64,000 bases of DNA from Paenibacillus_G sp049942825 (lineage in GTDB: Bacteria; Bacillota; Bacilli; Paenibacillales; NBRC-103111). Below are positions 15,304 to 22,606 of this stretch, in pieces; within the stretch, counting starts at the first letter, position 1; every line of letters begins with the position of its first letter. The DNA lies in assembly GCF_049942825.1 (NCBI RefSeq), contig NZ_CP187970.1, forward strand, positions 3,534,001 through 3,598,000, given 5' to 3'. The translations under genes were made by a program, and so were the position numbers. Under the pieces are notes generated by a model, which worked only from the letters and a program-made list of their open reading frames with translations, did no database searches and was not told the origin of the DNA.

Positions 15304-16164
15304 ATGGAACAGCGGGAAAACGGGTCTGCTGCGGACCCGGCACCGGTAACGAAGCGGGGAGAGATCATCGCCGTGGCCGGAGCCAAAGGGGGCATCGGAC
15401 GGACGGTCATGACGGTGAACCTCGCCGCGGCTCTGGCAAAGAATACCCGGCTGCAGGTGGCCGTATTGGATGGGGATCTGCAGTTCGGGGATGTGGGACT
15501 GGCGATGGACCTGCAGCCGACCTTCACGATCAAGGATGTGGCGGAGGGGCTGGCTACGATGGACGGCTTCACGCTCGCCAGCTACCTCAGCCGGCACGGC
15601 AGCGGAGTGCGCGTCATGGCTGCGCCGGAGCGGCCGGAGCAGGCGGACCTCGTCACGCCGGAGGCGGTCGAGCGGATCTGCGGGATGCTGGCCGCGCAGC
15701 ACGATTACCTGCTCGTGGACACAGGAGTGGGCCTGCAGGAGCAGACCCTTCAGCTGATGGAGAGGGCGGATCAAGTGTTCGTCCTGACGACGCTCGAGAT
15801 GGTGGCGATCAAGAATACGAGGCTGATGCTCGAGACGATGGAGGTACTGGGGCTGCGCGACAAGGTGCAGGTCGTCGTTAACCGGGCGACGATGGAGAGT
15901 GTAATCAAGGCCGGGGACGTGCCGGACATTCTCGGGGTGGAGACGGCATACTATGTGCCCAATGACTTCGGCATGGTATCCCAGTCGCTTAATCTAGGGA
16001 TTCCGTTCGTCCTGAACCAGACCAAGAGCGAGCTGGCCAAGGCGGTATACAAAATGGCCGAGCAGCTCATCGCCCGGCGTGAGATCGCGCATTTCAAGCC
16101 GAAGCCGCAGTCGCTGCTCCAGTCGCTGCTGCAGAAAACGAAAGGACCGGCGTCTTTCTTTTGA
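15304..16164 (+). CDS. cpaE: CpaE/TadZ-like MinD-family ATPase
   Basis: A 286-residue ParA/MinD-type ATPase that localises the Tad assembly complex. The ATG at 15304 follows GGAAGGGGGAG; the upstream TTG at 15286 is part of that site. The deviant Walker A is AKGGIGRTV (about residues 24-32): the signature lysine is kept, but the P-loop lysine position is arginine, as is common in CpaE-type proteins. Walker B is LLVDTGVG (about 138-145), with threonine-glycine. No N-terminal receiver-like domain is present, unlike TadZ of Gram-negatives, so it is the short Gram-positive form. A 70-bp gap leads to cpaF. Confidence 0.9.
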   Translation: MEQRENGSAADPAPVTKRGEIIAVAGAKGGIGRTVMTVNLAAALAKNTRLQVAVLDGDLQFGDVGLAMDLQPTFTIKDVAEGLATMDGFTLASYLSRHGSGVRVMAAPERPEQADLVTPEAVERICGMLAAQHDYLLVDTGVGLQEQTLQLMERADQVFVLTTLEMVAIKNTRLMLETMEVLGLRDKVQVVVNRATMESVIKAGDVPDILGVETAYYVPNDFGMVSQSLNLGIPFVLNQTKSELAKAVYKMAEQLIARREIAHFKPKPQSLLQSLLQKTKGPASFF

Positions 16165-16234
16165 GCATAAATAGATGTTTCTTCAAAAAAATCAATCGGT
16201 ATACCTATTATATCCATGATAAGGAGGCTGTGTG

Positions 16235-17659
16235 ATGAGTTTGATGGACCGGATACAGGCCAAGGCGTCGCAGGTCCAGGGGGAAGGGGCCCCGGAGGAG
16301 CTTCTCGAGCCGCAGCCGCCAAAGCCGCCGAGGAAAGATCCCATTGCGGCATTCCGCGAGACCCGCCGGCCGGGTGAAAGCAGCCAGAGCCGCGAACAGC
16401 GGTCGCAGCCGACCAAGCACCAGGAGCTCAAGAATCGGCTGTACAAGCAGGTGCTGAGCGAGCTGAAGGACGACGATGTGGAGTCGGTGATCGGCAAGCT
16501 TGATGCGATGGCCGTCGAGATTCTCAAGGAAGACGAGTCGTTCCGCGGGCGGATCGACCGCAAGAAGGTTATCGACGAGCTGGTTAACGATCTGACCGGC
16601 TTCGGCCCGATCAACCCGCTGCTGCTGGATGATGAAGTCAGTGAAGTGATGGTCAACGGGCCCAATCAGGTGTATGTGGAGCGGGGGGGCAAGCTGGAGC
16701 TCTCGCATGTGCAGTTCCGCGATGACGAGCATGTCATGAGCGTCATCGACAAGATCGTCGCGCCGATCGGCCGCCGCATCGACGAGAGCTCGCCGATGGT
16801 GGACGCGCGGCTGCCCGACGGCTCCCGGGTGAACGTCATTATCCCGCCGCTGGCACTCAAGGGTCCGACGATTACGATCCGGAAGTTCTCGAAGGATCCG
16901 TATACGATCGAGGACCTCATCGGTTTCGGCACAGTGACCCGCGAGATGGCCGTATTCCTCGACGCCTGCGTCAAGGCGCGGCTGAACATGTTCGTCAGCG
17001 GCGGCACGGGCTCCGGCAAAACGACCACGCTCAACGTGCTCTCCTCGTTCATTCCGAGCGACGAACGGATCGTGACGATTGAGGATGCGGCCGAGCTGCA
17101 GCTCTCGCAGGACCATGTCGTCTCGCTGGAATCCCGCCCGCCGAACATCGAGGGCAAGGGCGGCATCACGATCCGCGACCTCGTGCGCAACTCGCTGCGG
17201 ATGCGCCCCGAGCGCATCGTCATCGGCGAGGTGCGGGGCGGTGAGGCGCTGGACATGCTGCAGGCGATGAACACGGGCCACGACGGCTCGCTGGCCACCG
17301 GACACTCGAACTCCCCGCGGGATATGATCTCCCGTCTGGAGACGATGGTGCTTATGGCGGGGATCGACCTTCCGGTGAAGGCGATCCGCGAGCAGATCGC
17401 CGGCGCGATCGATGTGATTATCCAGCAGTCCCGGCTGAAGGACGGCTCGCGCAAGATCACGAACATCACGGAAGTGCAGGGGATGGAGGGCGATGTCATC
17501 GTGCTGCAGGACATCTTCGTCTACCGGCAGACCGGCGTCAGCGACGAGGGGCGGATGATCGGCCGGCTCGTGCCGACGGGTGTCCGGCCGAAATTCTACG
17601 AGCGGCTCGAGGCTTCGGGGATCTTCATCCCGCCGACAGTCTTCATTGAGGAGGAATGA
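16235..17659 (+). CDS. cpaF: CpaF/TadA secretion ATPase
   Basis: A 474-residue hexameric motor ATPase that powers Flp pilus extension and probably retraction. The ATG at 16235 has AAGGAGG at 16221-16227. Walker A is GGTGSGKTT (about 255-263), the Asp box is RIVTIEDAAELQL, and Walker B is RIVIGEVRGGEALDMLQAM, followed by the His box GHDGSLATGHSNSP. The N-terminal 110 residues are a charged, proline-rich helical region with a DDEVSEVMVNGPNQVYVE-like N1 domain next. All catalytic residues seem intact. It is three bases upstream of tadB, so they are translationally coupled. Confidence 0.95.
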   Translation: MSLMDRIQAKASQVQGEGAPEELLEPQPPKPPRKDPIAAFRETRRPGESSQSREQRSQPTKHQELKNRLYKQVLSELKDDDVESVIGKLDAMAVEILKEDESFRGRIDRKKVIDELVNDLTGFGPINPLLLDDEVSEVMVNGPNQVYVERGGKLELSHVQFRDDEHVMSVIDKIVAPIGRRIDESSPMVDARLPDGSRVNVIIPPLALKGPTITIRKFSKDPYTIEDLIGFGTVTREMAVFLDACVKARLNMFVSGGTGSGKTTTLNVLSSFIPSDERIVTIEDAAELQLSQDHVVSLESRPPNIEGKGGITIRDLVRNSLRMRPERIVIGEVRGGEALDMLQAMNTGHDGSLATGHSNSPRDMISRLETMVLMAGIDLPVKAIREQIAGAIDVIIQQSRLKDGSRKITNITEVQGMEGDVIVLQDIFVYRQTGVSDEGRMIGRLVPTGVRPKFYERLEASGIFIPPTVFIEEE

Positions 17660-17662
17660 CGG

Positions 17663-18625
17663 ATGAAATGGCTTCTTGTATTGTTTTTTGCCTTCTCCTC
17701 CTTCCTGCTGTTCGCGGCGCTGCTGCAGACGCTCTTCCTCTCCGACCGGAAGCTGAAGGGGCGTGTCCGGCGCTATCTGGCGCTGAACGACAAACGCCGG
17801 CTCGGCCGCCGGCAGTTCAGTCTGCTCGTGCAGCTGCAGCTCTACAAGCAGGCGGTCAAGGAGAACGTGCTGACGAAGAAGAAGAACGACCGGCTGGAAG
17901 ATATGCTCAGCCGGGCCGGCCTCACCCTGCGCCCGGAGGAATACATTCTGCTGCAGTGGGTCGCCATGGCGCTGCTCGGCGGCCTGCTCCTGCTGGTTAC
18001 CGGCAGCATGCTGGGTCTGCTGCTCGGGGTGCTTCTCGGATACCTCGCACCGAAGTGGGTGGTGAAGAGCAAGGAACAGGAGCGGATCAACCGGTTCAAT
18101 GACGGGCTGCAGGACATGATTACGACGATCATCGGCTCGCTTCGGGCCGGCTTCTCGTTTGCCCAGGCGCTGAAGACGGTGGTCGACGAATCCCAAGACC
18201 CGATCCGCGGCGAGATGGAGATCGTGCTGAAGGAGATGCAGTACGGAACTACGATGGAGGAGGCTCTGCTTCGTCTCAAGGAGCGGATGCCGAGCGCGGA
18301 TCTCGATCTCATGATCCAGTGCATCCTCATCCAGCGGCAGGTCGGCGGGAATCTGGCCGTCGTGCTAGAGACGATCGTGCAGACGATCCGCGACCGGAAC
18401 AAGATCCAGCGCCAGATCCGAACGCTTACGGCCCAGGGGCGCTTGTCGGGCATCGTGATCGGTCTGCTGCCGGTGGTGCTCGGTATATTGATTTATTTTA
18501 TCGAACCGGATTACATCGGCTCGCTCTTCCACCACCCGGTGGGCCTGCTCATGGTAGGCGCGGGCGTATTCTCAGGGATCATCGGGTTCGTGTGTATTCG
18601 CAAAATGACGACGATTGAGGTGTAG
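17663..18625 (+). CDS. tadB: TadB-like inner membrane platform protein (T2SS F domain)
   Basis: A 320-residue membrane protein. An N-terminal helix (about 2-20) precedes a cytoplasmic segment, with further helices near 90-130 and two at the C-terminus (about 265-285 and 293-313). Between them is the T2SSF domain, with GLQDMITTIIGSLRAGFSFAQAL, the LKEMQYG motif and LKERMPSADLDLMIQCILIQRQVGGNLA. It forms half of the platform on which CpaF acts. The ATG at 17663 follows GAGGAGGAATGACGG, only three bases after cpaF. Confidence 0.93.
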   Translation: MKWLLVLFFAFSSFLLFAALLQTLFLSDRKLKGRVRRYLALNDKRRLGRRQFSLLVQLQLYKQAVKENVLTKKKNDRLEDMLSRAGLTLRPEEYILLQWVAMALLGGLLLLVTGSMLGLLLGVLLGYLAPKWVVKSKEQERINRFNDGLQDMITTIIGSLRAGFSFAQALKTVVDESQDPIRGEMEIVLKEMQYGTTMEEALLRLKERMPSADLDLMIQCILIQRQVGGNLAVVLETIVQTIRDRNKIQRQIRTLTAQGRLSGIVIGLLPVVLGILIYFIEPDYIGSLFHHPVGLLMVGAGVFSGIIGFVCIRKMTTIEV

Positions 18626-18628
18626 ACC

Positions 18629-19570
18629 ATGGTGTTTCTCAGCTTTTTTCTAACCGTTACCTTAGCCGTCTATGCCCTCTTCGTCACGTGGGAGCAGCGG
18701 CGGGGGATGGTGCGCCGCCGCCTGGCGATGATCTCCTCGGAAGGGGAGACGGTCGCGTCAGCGATTCAGGAGAGCGGCGATCCCGAGGGCGGCGATCCCG
18801 GCCGGAAGGCCGCTCTGGCCGCCTTCGTGAAGAAGGGCTTGCTGCTGGCCAAGCGGCGCTTTGGACGGCGGATGACAGAGGCGCAGGCCTCCCGCATGGA
18901 GCTGCGTCTGCTGCAGGCCGGACGGCCAATGGGCATGGGGACGCTGGAGTTCCGCATGCTGCAGCTCGTGCTGTACGTGCTGCTGCCCACGCTCTTCGGG
19001 CTGTACGGGGGGCTGATCGGCTCCGGCTTCGGGGGCATCGTGCTGTTCGCCGGCATGGGGCTGGCGGGAGCAGCCATGCTGCCTGCGTATTATCTGCGGC
19101 TGAAGACGAAGCAGCGGCTGCGCCTCTCTCTCCGCGAGCTGCCCGATGTGCTCGATATGCTCACGGTGTCGCTCGAAGCCGGACTCGGCTTCGATGCCGC
19201 GCTGAGCAAGCTCGTGGCAAAGTCGGGCGGCGTGCTGCCGGGCGAGTTCCGCTACTGCCTCGAGGAGATCCGCCTCGGCAAGACGCGGCGTGAAGCGCTG
19301 ATCGGCGTACGCGACCGGCTTCCGCTCGATGAGCTGCGCGTGCTGATCTCCTCGATTCTGCAGGCGGAGAAGCTCGGAATCGGGATGGTGCAGGTGCTCC
19401 GCGTGCAGTCGCACGAGGTGCGCGAGCAGCGCAAGCAGCGGGCGGAGGAGGAGGCGATGAAGGCGCCGATTAAGATGTTGTTTCCGCTCGTGCTCTTCAT
19501 CTTCCCGTCGCTGTTCATCGTGCTGCTCGGCCCGGCTGTCATCCAGTTTATCGAAGCGTTTGCGAAATGA
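18629..19570 (+). CDS. tadC: TadC-like inner membrane platform protein (T2SS F domain)
   Basis: A 313-residue partner of TadB. The helix layout is the same: one N-terminal helix, a central pair (about 110-150) and C-terminal helices (about 286-308). The T2SSF core reads LRELPDVLDMLTVSLEAGLGFDAAL and later LRVLISSILQAEKLGIGMVQVLR. An EERRR-like basic segment (EQRKQRAEEEAMKAPIKMLFPLVLFIFPSLF) links to the last helix, as in other TadC proteins. Its ATG lies three bases after tadB and is preceded by GAGGTG. It ends the compact cpaE-tadC block. Confidence 0.93.
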   Translation: MVFLSFFLTVTLAVYALFVTWEQRRGMVRRRLAMISSEGETVASAIQESGDPEGGDPGRKAALAAFVKKGLLLAKRRFGRRMTEAQASRMELRLLQAGRPMGMGTLEFRMLQLVLYVLLPTLFGLYGGLIGSGFGGIVLFAGMGLAGAAMLPAYYLRLKTKQRLRLSLRELPDVLDMLTVSLEAGLGFDAALSKLVAKSGGVLPGEFRYCLEEIRLGKTRREALIGVRDRLPLDELRVLISSILQAEKLGIGMVQVLRVQSHEVREQRKQRAEEEAMKAPIKMLFPLVLFIFPSLFIVLLGPAVIQFIEAFAK

Positions 19571-19721
19571 CGGCTGACGGCAGCCTCCCCGGCTCCCGTG
19601 ATATGACTGCCCCCTAGTCTAAAGGTTATCCCCTCCGTTTGGTAAGAAACTCCTCTCATAGTCTCTGGTAAATGGAGGAACAGTAACGGAAAAGAACCGG
19701 AGACAAAGGGAGGAAACGAGT

Positions 19722-20807
19722 GTGTTTCGAAGCATGAGAAAGCCGATTCTGGCCACGGCCGTCCTGGTCTCCATCTTCCCTGCCGCAGGCGGTGCATCGG
19801 CCAAAAGCCCGACCGTGCCGCTGCGGGATGTATTCGAGGCGATGGGCGCTAAGGTTACCTGGACGGCGGCCAGCGGCAGGATCGAGATCCAACGCGACGA
19901 AGTGACACTGCGGTTTCAGACCGGCTCGGGCACCGCATATAAGAACGGGACGGCGGTCGTGATGGATACGCCGGTGACGATCAGCGCCTCCGGCAAAGCC
20001 ATGATCTCGGCTTACGCCGTCTATCCGCTGGCCAAGAATTATAAGAAAGAGCGCCATTATCTCGTGCAGAAGGGCGATTCGCTCTGGAGTGTTGCGCTCA
20101 AATACGGTGTGACCGTGGCCCAGCTCAAATCGTGGAACGGGCTTAAGAGCGATGTCATCCAGGCGGGACAGCATCTCACGACGGTAAGTCCCTGGTATAT
20201 TGTACAGAAGGGGGACACCCTCTATTCGATCTCGGGCAAGACGGAGACAACGATCTCCGCGCTCAAGAAAGCCAATGGACTTACAAGCGACAGGCTGAGT
20301 GAGGGGCAAAAGCTGACGATTCCCGCTGCGCCGTCCGTTTCCGCTCCGGGGATGCTCGTCGAAGGCACGTTTCCGCTGATGGGGCGTACCTATCTGCCGT
20401 TTGGGGATACGTACGGAGATGCCCGCATGTTCTCGCTCGGCCAGACGGCGCGGGTGCATGAAGGCAATGACATGGAAGCGAATACCGGTGTGCCGGTGTT
20501 CGCCGCTTGGGACGGCAAGGTCATCCGCATAGGGTGGAATACGTATGGCGGATGGAGACTCACCATTGAGGCGGATAACGGAATTGCGATGTATTACGCC
20601 CATCTGTCCGGTTATGCCGACGGGATCGCTTTGGGCTCGAAGGTCAAACGGGAGCAGCTGATCGGGTATGTCGGGTCCACGGGCTACGGTCCGGAGGGAA
20701 CTTCCGGCAAGTTCATCTCCCATCTGCATTTCGGCATGTACGATACGAACTCGTCCTGGAAGCCGCTCAACCCGCATCCGTACCTGAAATGGTGGGAGAC
20801 ACGGTAA
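19722..20807 (+). CDS. Secreted LysM and M23 peptidase with copper-amine-oxidase-like N-domain
   Basis: A 361-residue exported cell-wall hydrolase. The start is GTG at 19722 with GGGAGG eight bases upstream; ATG 19734 is an alternative. A signal peptide ends near ASA (about residue 27). A short copper-amine-oxidase-like N-terminal domain follows (about 30-95), then two LysM repeats (HYLVQKGDSLWSVALKYGV near 108, WYIVQKGDTLYSISGK near 158). The C-terminus is an M23 metallopeptidase with HEGND near 246 and the HLHFG pair near 338. Standing 150 bp after tadC and closed by a terminator, it may open peptidoglycan for the pilus. That role is inferred from position. Confidence 0.9.
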   Translation: MFRSMRKPILATAVLVSIFPAAGGASAKSPTVPLRDVFEAMGAKVTWTAASGRIEIQRDEVTLRFQTGSGTAYKNGTAVVMDTPVTISASGKAMISAYAVYPLAKNYKKERHYLVQKGDSLWSVALKYGVTVAQLKSWNGLKSDVIQAGQHLTTVSPWYIVQKGDTLYSISGKTETTISALKKANGLTSDRLSEGQKLTIPAAPSVSAPGMLVEGTFPLMGRTYLPFGDTYGDARMFSLGQTARVHEGNDMEANTGVPVFAAWDGKVIRIGWNTYGGWRLTIEADNGIAMYYAHLSGYADGIALGSKVKREQLIGYVGSTGYGPEGTSGKFISHLHFGMYDTNSSWKPLNPHPYLKWWETR

Positions 20808-20826
20808 GCGCAGGAGATGGGGAAGC

Positions 20827-20870
20827 AACCGCTGTCCGTGGTCCTTTTGGGGTCGGGGGAAGCGGTTTTT
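20827..20870 (+). terminator. Terminator closing the Tad region
   Basis: AACCGCT (20827-20833) pairs with AGCGGTT (20861-20867) across a 27-base loop, followed by TTTTT. It lies 20 bp after the M23 gene. Confidence 0.75.
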
Positions 20871-20876
20871 TATCCT

Positions 20877-20942
20877 ATTCATCAAGTATGACGCGCATCA
20901 GCTCGTTAGGGTCATCTGACATTGTAATAAACGCGCTTCGTC
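20877..20942 (-). pseudogene. Possible 3' remnant of an unknown gene
   Basis: On the minus strand a 22-residue stretch ending SDDPNELMRVILDE and TAG looks like a natural protein C-terminus, directly followed by the hairpin shared with the M23 gene. It has no upstream start or open body. It could be a decayed gene end or chance. I do not recognise the family. Confidence 0.2.
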
Positions 20943-21057
20943 CTAAATGGGGGCAGCGGCGTTGATCTCACTGCGAGGAAGAGGGCTGGAGGCGGGGCCG
21001 ATAGGACAGGGGGCGGTGTGCAATTGGTTGGACAAAAACGAAGTGCAGAAGAGCCGG

Positions 21058-21099
21058 GAGAGGGCAGTGACAGGCAGGAATGCCCGTCTCTGCCCTCTC
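21058..21099 (-). terminator. Hairpin downstream of the MFS gene
   Basis: A GAGAGGGCAG/CTGCCCTCTC stem (21058-21067 with 21090-21099) with an inner GGCA/TGCC pairing, eight bases beyond the MFS stop. T-rich sequence comes only later, so it may stabilise the 3' end or terminate weakly. Confidence 0.5.
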
Positions 21100-21106
21100 G
21101 TCGTCC

Positions 21107-22396
21107 TCATGCGGAGGCTTCCTCGGCGGCCGGCACCGGTGAAGCGGCGACGGCTGCATCCTCCCGGTACTGGCGGGGAAGTACGGCAAAATAGTAGAGT
21201 CCGGTAACCAGAAAGCAGCCGCCCACGATCAGGAACAGCCCTTCGATGCCGATCCGGGAGGGGAAGAAGAGGGCGATGAGCCCGAGCGTTACCGATTGAG
21301 TCAGCATCATCAAGGGACCGATCCATCCTTGAACGCGCCCCATCCGTCCCGGGTCGACAATACGCGGCAGCCAGCCGCCCAGGCCGATATTCACAGCGGG
21401 CAGGGTGAAGGCGACGATGAAGCTGATGACATAAAAATACGGGATGGACGTGACCCATCCGCAGAGTCCGAGCAGGAGGCCGCTGCTCATCAGTCCTCCG
21501 ATAATCAGATGATACGGCTTGCACTTTGCGGCAAGGAGGGATGCGGCGAGACTGCCAAGGAGCAGGCCGGTCCCGAAGAGGATGCCCAGCCATACGGCAT
21601 GCTCCTCGTAGGTTTGGGGCGCGAGCTTGTATTTCAGAATAAAGACCGGCATGATGCTCATGCCGCCGTTAATGATCCCGAAGACAGCAAAGCCTGCCAC
21701 GAGCATGGATAGGAGCTTGTGCCCGAGAATGTAGCGGAGCCCGTCCGCGAAGTCGGATACGATCACCCGGAAGTTCAGCTGCCCCCAGGTATGGCGTCCG
21801 TTCGGCAGGCGGACGGCTTCCCCAATCCGGCAGGAGCGGATGAGCAGTCCGGATACGGCGAAGGAGACCGCATCCAAGAGCAGGGCGCCGCTAATCCCGA
21901 GCTTCCAGTAGGCGGCGGCGCCGAGTGCAGTGCCGAACAGCAGGAACAAGCTCCCCATCATCTGGTTGAGACCTGCGGCTACGCTGTAGTCTTTGTCGGT
22001 CAAAACGCCCTGCACGAGCGCTTGCTCAGCCGGAAAGAAGAAACGGGAGACGGCGCTTCGGATGAACAGCACGGCGAAGATCAGGGGCACCCAGTCCCAC
22101 TGTACCATCACGAGCAGGGCGAGGGACAGCAAGGCGTTGATCCAGTCGCAGTTTGCCGCAATCTTTTGCCGGTCCATCCGGTCGGCAAGCACGCCGACGA
22201 AGAAGAAGACGGACAAGGCGGGAAGGGACTGCATCAGTTCGGAGAGCGTCGCGTAGAAGGGCTGGCCCGAGAAGCGGTCGAGCAGATAGAACATGAAAGC
22301 CGTAAGTCCGATCACGCTCCCCATCTGGGAGGTGAACGCGGCAAGCAGAAGATTGCGGTAATTCGGGATGCGGAGCACTTCGAACAGCGGTTTCAT
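21107..22396 (-). CDS. MFS transporter, probable drug or metabolite exporter
   Basis: A 429-residue, 12-helix major facilitator protein of the MFS_3/enterobactin-exporter-like type. Recognisable are the loop 2-3 motif GVLADRMDRQKI (about residues 72-83), the helix-5 region and the long central loop after residue 180. The ATG at 22396 is preceded by AGGAGAGG; TTG at 22399 is an equal alternative. It is divergent from topoisomerase III, and the region between them carries a palindromic element that looks like a TetR-type operator. Substrate is not predictable. Confidence 0.88.
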   Translation of the reverse strand: MKPLFEVLRIPNYRNLLLAAFTSQMGSVIGLTAFMFYLLDRFSGQPFYATLSELMQSLPALSVFFFVGVLADRMDRQKIAANCDWINALLSLALLVMVQWDWVPLIFAVLFIRSAVSRFFFPAEQALVQGVLTDKDYSVAAGLNQMMGSLFLLFGTALGAAAYWKLGISGALLLDAVSFAVSGLLIRSCRIGEAVRLPNGRHTWGQLNFRVIVSDFADGLRYILGHKLLSMLVAGFAVFGIINGGMSIMPVFILKYKLAPQTYEEHAVWLGILFGTGLLLGSLAASLLAAKCKPYHLIIGGLMSSGLLLGLCGWVTSIPYFYVISFIVAFTLPAVNIGLGGWLPRIVDPGRMGRVQGWIGPLMMLTQSVTLGLIALFFPSRIGIEGLFLIVGGCFLVTGLYYFAVLPRQYREDAAVAASPVPAAEEASA

Positions 22397-22532
22397 CAAT
22401 ACCTCTCCTTTTTCTATTCCAACAAATCAATGGTAATATATGTAACCCCAAAAGTCGAATGGAAAATCGGTAAAGAACTAGAAGGCGGAGGGGCCGATTA
22501 TCTCAGAAATGCATTTCTTTTTGGCTCCGAAG

Positions 22533-22562
22533 TCTGTAAAATAGACAGGCGGTCTGTCGATA
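22533..22562. promoter_or_regulatory. Possible TetR-type operator between MFS and topB
   Basis: TAGACAGGCGGTCTGTCGATA (22542-22562) contains a GACAG/CTGTC inverted repeat, and TCTGTAAAATAGACA just before it forms a second one sharing a half-site. Alternating half-sites in a divergent promoter region near an exporter suggest repressor binding. No regulator gene is adjacent. Confidence 0.35.
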
Positions 22563-22606
22563 GGGCCTGCCATATGCTTTAGGATGGACTAAGGAGCGAT
22601 ACACTG

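Noticed and set aside
16208..18196. Very long open frame (662 codons) on the minus strand
   Set aside because: It is fully antisense to cpaF and tadB, whose motifs are intact. GC-rich third positions keep the opposite frame open; the product is low-complexity His/Arg/Asp-rich without family features.
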